Source: Hyaloscypha bicolor E (Eukaryota; Ascomycota; Leotiomycetes; Helotiales; Hyaloscyphaceae). Taken from it: 64,000 nucleotides of DNA. This document shows, one piece after another, positions 57,909 through 64,000 of the stretch (the first letter of the stretch is position 1; the number at the start of each line of letters is the position of its first letter). The notes under the pieces were generated by a model. It saw only the letters and a program-made list of their open reading frames with translations, made no database searches and was not told the DNA's origin. The stretch lies in assembly GCF_002865645.1 (NCBI RefSeq), contig NW_020194585.1:744001-808000 (forward strand), given 5' to 3'. The position numbers were made by a program, and so were the translations under genes.

Positions 57909-59913
57909 TCACAGCGAGTCCAAGACATCTGAGATTCTCCCACTGATTCTCTCATACATCCGCTCTCCATGATAGTCAAACAAGCTAGAAGGGGCAACAG
58001 ATTGGTACTTGTCCTGCTCCCTTGCCATGTTCATGAAGACTTTTCTCATCTCATCGCAATGCCTGAGTCTCTCCCATTCTTGTACTTTCGCAAGCTTTGC
58101 ATCATTCTGCGCTGCATACTCGAGGACCAAAGCAGCAAGTCCTGCGGCGATAGCAGTCGCAACAGAAGACCCACTAGCAACCCGTTGTAAGTCATTGCCA
58201 TCTGTGAAGAGTTGAGAAGGCCAGGCTGCAGCAACACCTTCACCAAGTACTGCCAAAGAGCAATCAGGTGTCGCAGGAGGATTGCGAGGCGAAGGATAAC
58301 CATCGCCGTCCGTGGAATGAATGCAAATGACCTGCCTGAGATTTGCAGGGAAGGCAACTGGAAATCTAGGGTTGACACCAGAGTTTGATGCAGCGGCGAA
58401 TAAAATAATGCCGTGATGGAAAGCGTCTCTGATGGCTTTCTTGATCACACGATTTTCGACTTGATAGCCAAAAGACATTGAGATGATATCAACGTTCTCT
58501 TCTATTGCCCATCGTATAGCCTGATAGCATTGTGAGTATCGTGGTGCTGGGCATTTGTGCATTTATACCTACTTGAGCTATTGCATTCGCATTGGATTCA
58601 AATTCTTCAGCCGTCCCCTGGTCATACACTCGAGCAATGAATAAAGTGCATTGTGGGCAAGTTTTCAGGATCGAGTGGGCTGCATGTGTTCCATGGCCGC
58701 AATTATCTTGATCTCCAGGTAGACCATGAACGAAGGACATGGAAACAATGCGGCTTTCCTGAACAGCGCTACTAAAGGCTGAATGGCGCTTGTCGATGCC
58801 ACTGTCGATAATTGCAATACGACTTCTCCTGAAGTTTTTCTTACGCCGGTCTTGAATGACTCGCTGAGTGCCAAGTTCAAGATCTCTAAACCATTGTTGC
58901 CCGGGCACACTAGTTGAATTAGCTAGGACTCCATACTCATGAAAGCTCACTCACCTTTCCTCTTGATCAAACCTCCGGAGCTGATCAGACGACCAATGCG
59001 GAGTTTGGGAATCCTGGTCGAGGTCCGAAATTGTTCTGCGGGCTGCCTCAATTATTTTCCCCACATCAGAATCCTTATGGCCACGGGAATGTTTGCACGT
59101 ATTAGCATAAGTGGCATTAATATAGATCACACGTTCGTTCGGCGGACCGAGCAAGTTGTCCGGTAGGTCTCCAACTACCAAGTCAAATACTCCAGACTTG
59201 AGAGTGTGTATCAGCGTGAATATTTCGAACCCACTGCTAATCCTGGGGAAGGCTTCGACCATCCTCGTAAGCTCGTTCCTAGATGGGTATATCGCAGCAT
59301 CACGCCCTTTAGAAAGGGAGGTCCCACCGAAAACGCCGACCAAACGTAACATAAAACGCGCCCACTCAAGAGTGGCTACAGGCATACCACGATGTTGTAC
59401 GCCAAAGAAGAACACAGCCCTTGTGTTGGCGAGAATTGCTGTGTGATTCTTCGCGATATGTTGCGAGCAGGATAAGAGCCTGAAACCTCTTAGATTGAGA
59501 TGATAAGTAAATAGGGCATCAAACCTCCTTGACAATCAAGCCTCCAAGTCCATGGGCAAAAAATATGACAGGCCGCTTGAAAGAAGAACGAACCGACCTC
59601 ACAATATCAAGTTCGCGGATGAGATCCTGAGCAACTGTGGTATGGGACGCTCCTGACGGATATCCATAAGTATACACTGCCGCCGGTTGGTGGTGAGTGT
59701 TTGCGAATTCTGTCAACCAGGAATCGTTAGGCCCATCTGTCCACGAGTAGATTCTATGTCCACCAAGGCCGTGAACAGCTACTACGCTGGCGTAACTGAT
59801 CAGTAACAGCACTACCCCAGGCTTGCACATTGTGTAACTCACTCCCATTTCGAAAGATGGATTTCTTCCAAAAGCGACAGACCCCAGTGGTTGCGTCTTT
59901 CATCAAAGTCCAT
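57909..59913 (-). CDS. SERAC1/SesB-like alpha/beta-hydrolase fused to an S8 subtilisin-like protease, probably frameshifted
   Basis: Exons: 59913-59843, 59795-59525, 59479-58955, 58909-58573 and 58520-57909, with clear 45-52-nt introns. Residues about 25-225 form an alpha/beta-hydrolase of the SERAC1/SesB type (VVAVHGLGGHRIYSW, later GVQHRGMPV). The nucleophile elbow reads AHGLGG, not GHSLGG, so the usual serine is missing. About 95 residues downstream comes a full S8 peptidase: Asp in AIIDSGID, His in CGHGTHAA, Asn in AAASNSG, Ser in SGSSVATA. The 45-nt second intron (59480-59524) leaves the frame off by one: KE before it and LLSCSQHIAKN after it do not join in phase. This suggests a small indel, a sequence error or unusual splicing. 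About 605 residues if whole. Such domains occur in fungal NLR and incompatibility proteins. Confidence 0.75.
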
Positions 59914-61245
59914 CTGACTCCACACTGCTAGCGGCTATTGTAGCCGTCTTCTAGCCCACGACAATCTCTCAGTCTTAAACTTGTGGAAGTATTGGCTTTT
60001 CGATAAACTGGGTGCTGCAGCAAACAGGTCTAGCAATTTATAGCTACCTGTCCTCTAGATTGAAATGCGAAACCAGGGGGTGCTTTTAGAAAAGAGAGTA
60101 GATAGGTATCTTTCGGGACCTGTTCTAAAGTGGGTTCACGAAACTAGGACCAAGTTCTGCGCTAGAGCTGACAAGAGACTCTCATAAGTCTTATTGTCAC
60201 GAAATAGTGTAGACTTGCAGCAGTGGTTGGGAAGCTTGATTGAGCAGAAGGCTGTTGAGAAATTTGAGTTGGGCAGTGCGCGCTAAGTCACGTGTAAAAT
60301 CACCACGTGACTGGTGTCATATACCACTTATAGCCTTACTCTTTATAAGTATGTAAACTAAAAAAAAAATTATTATAAAAGTATTAAGAATTTAAAGATC
60401 TAAATTAGGTCTCTTACAACTAGTGATATGGAGTAAAACGGGTGCCTTAAAAAATGAACCCGCCCAATTTCAGTCCCTTCTGCACTAAAATAGGACCTCT
60501 CTTGATGGTGATTGGTCTTGTTGTTGCTCTCTTGTAGACAATCGCAGGTGGAGCGGGTGGGAGTTTGAAAAGGATATGAGTTTAGGAAGAGGAAAATGGA
60601 AAATTACTGGGGAAACCTTCATGTACGGGAGAGTGTATCATGCTGGGCAATATGTACGTAGCTCACTTGGGATGCGACCAAGGGAATTGGACCATGTCGA
60701 TATTAATAGCACACGATAACTTTAATGCAATTCCCTCTCCTTATCTTGTTCGTCTATTTCTATATGACCACTTTTGAAACCATATTACAAATATCTCTGG
60801 TATCTCGGGCTCTGACAAAGATGGATGTCACCAAGGACGAATAAGCATGAAGCGTATCCCTCCCAACTGATTGTGAATGTGGAAATGTGGAGGCCCACAC
60901 TCTTGATTTTTGTGACGGACGATATTTTGATGTCACGTGGGTAGCAGGGGGGGGGGGTCCTGGACCGATTCGGCCTAGTTTCAGGGGCTACAGCGCCAGC
61001 TTATTACCTCTCTTTTGGCTAGCTACGCACTCTCTTCTGTATCTTCTCTGTTTCCTTAGTACCAGGCCTATGGAATCGCTTCTTGTTAGCCTACGTACGC
61101 CCTCCCATATGCCTCTGCCGTAGCTTTGATCGCCCGTGCCGTTACAATTTTCGTGCAACTTCAACTTTGTATTACTATTTCTGGGCTTGACACTTTCATT
61201 CTTGTGAAAGATGAGACTTTGCAACTATCAACCTAAATTTGCAGC
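59914..61245. other. 1.3 kb intergenic region; nothing coding recognised
   Basis: Contains an E-box hairpin (AGTCACGTG and CACGTGACT separated by eight bases, about 60286-60311), an A9 run at 60361-60369 and a G10 run near 60947-60956. Short frames show no family. It probably includes the 5' flank of the hydrolase-protease gene and the 3' flank of the F-box gene. Confidence 0.4.
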
Positions 61246-62706
61246 TCAGGGTTCCCCATCCCACAGGAATGTTTGGCCATTCGTGAACCGTTGGTCAACT
61301 GCGTCCACGCCTTTATCCCTAGCCTCCCTTAAGACCCTGGCGCATTTGTCCTTGTAAACCTCGTCCGCATTCATAAGGCACGAAATCTGCATTTCCTGAA
61401 GAGCAGACTGCTGAGAATCGTAATTGGATTGAAAGTGATGAAACAAGGCGTCAAGGGCTTCTTCATGATGATCTGTTCCCTTTGAAACCAATGAAAACTG
61501 GGTGACTGAACTGGGTATTAAGTCGAGAAAAGGGTCTGATGATTTGAAGGTATACCACGCAGCGGCAGCTATGTTACACATGACAAGTTCTAGAGGAATC
61601 TCGAGCGTTTGCAGCTGTTGGAACCCACGTATTGATGCCTTCCCTGGGATGATGGAACCTTGTAATTCGCGGATTATGACTGAAAGTTGAACGAGATGGC
61701 TCCCGGCCTCGCGCTCAATGGCATTGACAAATTTGCAGATATCCCAATCCTGAATGCGGGAGCCATTTTTCGTGCAGTGCATATATCTGAGTGTCTTCAG
61801 AGATGGGGCGTGCCTGAGAAAGTCGGCAATGTTCAAGTCGTCGAGGCAACAGTGAATTAGATGAGCCACCTGCAGTGTCTCGGCGATACGATGCGAATCT
61901 CTGAATGCAAGGCTCCTTGGTATGTCCTCCGATCCTACGCAGCTGCGGCCATTAAAAGACCGTACGTGCGGCAGAGCTAGAAACGGACTCGCCCATCTCA
62001 GCTCACACCGCTCTGATCTGTCGAGCGAGATCGACCCCTCGAATCTCGTGACTGAGGCGAGGCTAGATGTAGACTTTCTGGCTTTGTCAATGACGGCGTC
62101 AAGAAGCTTGTCTGTTGCATCATTCGGCTTCCAGGACCGTGGGATGATAAGTTTCTCGATGTTCGGCAGCAGTGTCAATAGAAAGGCAGCCCCGTGCTGG
62201 GAGTAGCGGCCCTCTCTGACGTCCGACTCCAACGTAGTATAGTATTCCTTCCAATCGAGATCGGCTTCCTTGAGATAAACGGAGTTGGCAAATAAATCGA
62301 CAATAGCTCCGCCATCGTGAATACTCGGCACTGACTTGGGTAGTTGACGAGTTAGGAAATAGCTGTCAATTGCGAAGGTTGCGCTACGAATGTAACGCGC
62401 CACAACAGGTTCGTCGGCAATGCGTAGGAGCAAATCGGAGGAGGACATGAGATTCAATTTCAATCGGTACGGCTTCAGGTAGTACTCAAACGTTTGGAAG
62501 CGCGAGCGTAGCTCATTATGGTGGGCGATAAAGGTTACGCATTGCCCATATATTCTTTTGCAGGTCAATGCCACGCTCTCAAACCCCTCCGGCAGAGTGT
62601 GTTGGATGATTTTGTCGACAATTTCGATCGGTAGCTGCATGAACATCATGGTGGTGGTGAAGGGTGATGTTCTTGTCTTTGAAACTGCTGTTGTTAAGGG
62701 TAGCAT
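61246..62706 (-). CDS. F-box-type protein, 486 residues
   Basis: One exon with ATG at 62706; a later start at 62649 (MMFMQLP) is equally plausible because the F-box begins right after it. Residues 23-55 (LPIEIVDKIIQHTLPEGFES, then CKRIYGQC) fit an F-box, the Skp1-binding module of SCF ubiquitin ligases. The remainder has leucine-rich, weakly repeating helices and strands (FLLTLLPNIEKLIIP, HAPSLKTLRYMHC, GFQQLQTLEIPLELV) typical of the divergent LRR-like substrate-binding region of fungal F-box proteins. No membrane segment. The target is unknown. The frame is intact. Confidence 0.8.
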   Translation of the reverse strand: MLPLTTAVSKTRTSPFTTTMMFMQLPIEIVDKIIQHTLPEGFESVALTCKRIYGQCVTFIAHHNELRSRFQTFEYYLKPYRLKLNLMSSSDLLLRIADEPVVARYIRSATFAIDSYFLTRQLPKSVPSIHDGGAIVDLFANSVYLKEADLDWKEYYTTLESDVREGRYSQHGAAFLLTLLPNIEKLIIPRSWKPNDATDKLLDAVIDKARKSTSSLASVTRFEGSISLDRSERCELRWASPFLALPHVRSFNGRSCVGSEDIPRSLAFRDSHRIAETLQVAHLIHCCLDDLNIADFLRHAPSLKTLRYMHCTKNGSRIQDWDICKFVNAIEREAGSHLVQLSVIIRELQGSIIPGKASIRGFQQLQTLEIPLELVMCNIAAAAWYTFKSSDPFLDLIPSSVTQFSLVSKGTDHHEEALDALFHHFQSNYDSQQSALQEMQISCLMNADEVYKDKCARVLREARDKGVDAVDQRFTNGQTFLWDGEP

Positions 62707-62742
62707 GCAAGCTATAAGCGAGACGAAGAATTGTTAACCAGA

Positions 62743-63110
62743 AATTTTAATGATGTTCGAGAACTAAGCACCAAGACAAATAATGTGAGTTCTATATATA
62801 TTCGCGCGGCTCCGGCTCCTGTTAAGGCCGTATTACATCCCCCGCCCCGCGCCCAACCCCACCCCTACCCCTCGGCTATGAATAACTTTCGAGAACCAAT
62901 AACGACGACAGGTAATCCAAGTTCTTTAAGCGCGCGGCTCCGGCTCCTATTAAAGTCGTGTTTCAGCTTCGACCACACCCCTCGCCCCTACCCCTACCCC
63001 TACCCCTCGGCTATAAATAACTTTCGAGAACTAATGCGAAGACTGGTAATCCGAGTTCTATAAGTGCGCGGCTGCGCCTCCCATTGATGCTGTGCTACAT
63101 CCTCCGTATG
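62743..63110. repeat. Tandem repeat, about 140-bp unit, nearly three copies
   Basis: Successive copies start near 62743, 62878 and 63018. They share AATAACTTTCGAGAAC near their start, then GGTAATCC or its variant, GAGTTCT/AAGTTCT, GCGCGGCTCCGGCTCCT and a C-rich tail. The tail of the second copy holds (CCCTAC)n-like sequence at about 62990-63008. It lies directly upstream of the F-box gene. Copies differ by substitutions and small indels. Confidence 0.75.
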
Positions 63111-63768
63111 AGTAACGCAGTATCTAACATTAAATAATGTACCTAAATAGTGCTTTGCATCCTGAAACCCAATAACAAAGAACCAACAATTGGGGTCCAG
63201 TTGGTGGCCATACCAAAGCTTGATTCTAATGGACCAACTGCCTGCATTTTGCGGTATCTCTTCACTATGGTAGAAATCTTATGTCACGGCGCATTGTATT
63301 GGCCTGGATTTGTAAAAGGGAATCTCAGGTGAGCCCCTTCGAATAATGGCCTCTCGTTGATCAAAGACGATTATTTTAAATCGACTTGTTTGCTTGTTCT
63401 ATATGAGAACGTTCAATACCTCTATATTTGCCCTCCCTGTTGTGGCCTCCTCTACGGATCTCACCTTTGCCGGTGGCGGAGTGAGATGCTGGCAGCTGTG
63501 CCGTACTATTCGTGGAAGAGGCCGGAGTAGAGAGGCCAAGTATCCCATGGAAGTAGGCAACGTCTTCTGACTATGACGAAGCCAGATGGTTTAATTTTGG
63601 AATGTCGGGACTTGAATCCAACTTCATAGAATAGAAGATGTTAGTTACGCTTCCTTTGATGTACAGTACTGCATATATAAGCCTGGCGTGTGTCTTGGTC
63701 ATATTTGAGACTACAACAGACAGCTCTCCTATCTACTTTTCTCTTATTTTCTACCATTTAAGCTCATC
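63111..63768. other. Intergenic 5' flank of the last gene
   Basis: No supported gene. Contains the candidate TATA box listed below. T- and C-rich towards the start codon at 63769, as in many fungal leaders. Confidence 0.4.
63674..63681 (+). promoter_or_regulatory. Candidate TATA box for the secreted-protein gene
   Basis: TATATAAG 88 bp before the ATG at 63769. Position and sequence fit a fungal TATA element; not tested. Confidence 0.5.
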
Positions 63769-64000
63769 ATGCATTTTTTCTTTCTATTTCTTTTTCTCAC
63801 TATAAATGCGGCGGTGCTTCCGCGGGCCCCTACTGATTGCCAAGATGAGTTCGAGGACCTCGAAATGGATGTGTTCAATGATGGACCCAGTGTCACTGGA
63901 AACGCAGGCATTGGAGCCGAGTTTGAGACCTTCTTTTTCAGCTTCCAAAACTCCGCTTGCAGCCTTGAAGATACCTTTGCCGCAAAACGTCAGACAGTAC
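63769..64000 (+). CDS. Secreted protein of unknown function, cut by the window end
   Basis: ATG at 63769 opens MHFFFLFLFLTINAAVLPRA, a clear signal peptide with probable cleavage after about residue 15-20. The mature N-terminus is acidic (CQDEFEDLEMDVFNDGPS) and is followed by GNAGIGAEFETFFFSFQNSA and a Cys. At least 77 codons lie inside the window and the frame is still open at 64000. The IGAEFE block recurs, as far as I recall, in fungal secreted proteins of unknown role; I cannot name the family. Confidence 0.65.
   Translation, partial: MHFFFLFLFLTINAAVLPRAPTDCQDEFEDLEMDVFNDGPSVTGNAGIGAEFETFFFSFQNSACSLEDTFAAKRQTV

Noticed and set aside
62990..63008. Telomere repeat from CCCTAC runs
   Set aside because: Only about three degenerate units, internal to a 140-bp tandem repeat; fungal telomeres are long CCCTAA arrays.

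Overview
The window looks like nuclear DNA of a filamentous ascomycete (Pezizomycotina). Genes carry short introns of about 44-76 nt with GTRNGT-type donors and CTAAC/CTAAT branch points. Protein families are typical of these fungi: a Zn2Cys6 regulator, an alpha/beta-hydrolase fused to a subtilisin, a CorA-like membrane protein, an F-box protein and Cys-rich secreted proteins. Repeats show the signature of repeat-induced point mutation (RIP): extreme AT-richness and reading frames broken almost only by TAA/TAG where CAA/CAG would be expected. I cannot name the species; Leotiomycetes is only a guess.

Region 1, about 1-24.5 kb, is a RIP-destroyed transposon island with no live gene. It holds a chromodomain Ty3/Gypsy element (1 to about 5.2 kb). 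A very large Ty3/Gypsy element (6027-19157, 298-bp LTRs, ATAG target duplication) is inserted into an older repeat and carries a 912-codon reading frame after pol. A Tc1/mariner-like element (20794-24968) is split by a 2.9-kb integrase-type DNA transposon (21751-24672) with long inverted ends full of palindromic boxes. RIP damage stops abruptly near 24.47 kb, inside that inner transposon.

Region 2, 25-34 kb, is a transition zone: an orphan RZ-type zinc finger, a broken Myb/SANT remnant, at least five small inverted-repeat elements with target duplications, a secreted Cys-rich surface protein (28855-29771, minus) and a multi-pass glycosylated membrane protein (30807-32483, plus).

Region 3, 34.5-49.2 kb, is the gene-rich core: a CorA-like protein with one in-frame stop, a C2H2 zinc-finger protein, a J-domain protein divergent from a PEP-mutase/isocitrate-lyase family enzyme, a JmjC-like pseudogene, an unknown 399-aa protein, an NmrA-like pseudogene, and a composite locus where a frameshifted multi-intron gene adjoins a zinc-knuckle frame.

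Region 4, 49-64 kb, has an unknown nuclear protein, a Zn2Cys6 regulator whose frame is interrupted cleanly by an 851-bp hAT-type element, a fold-back element, an alpha/beta-hydrolase-subtilisin gene resembling fungal allorecognition proteins, an F-box protein, a tandem repeat and the start of a secreted protein cut by the window end. No rRNA, tRNA or CRISPR was recognised. The genes do not form an evident pathway; the dominant story is transposon invasion, RIP and gene decay beside intact genes.
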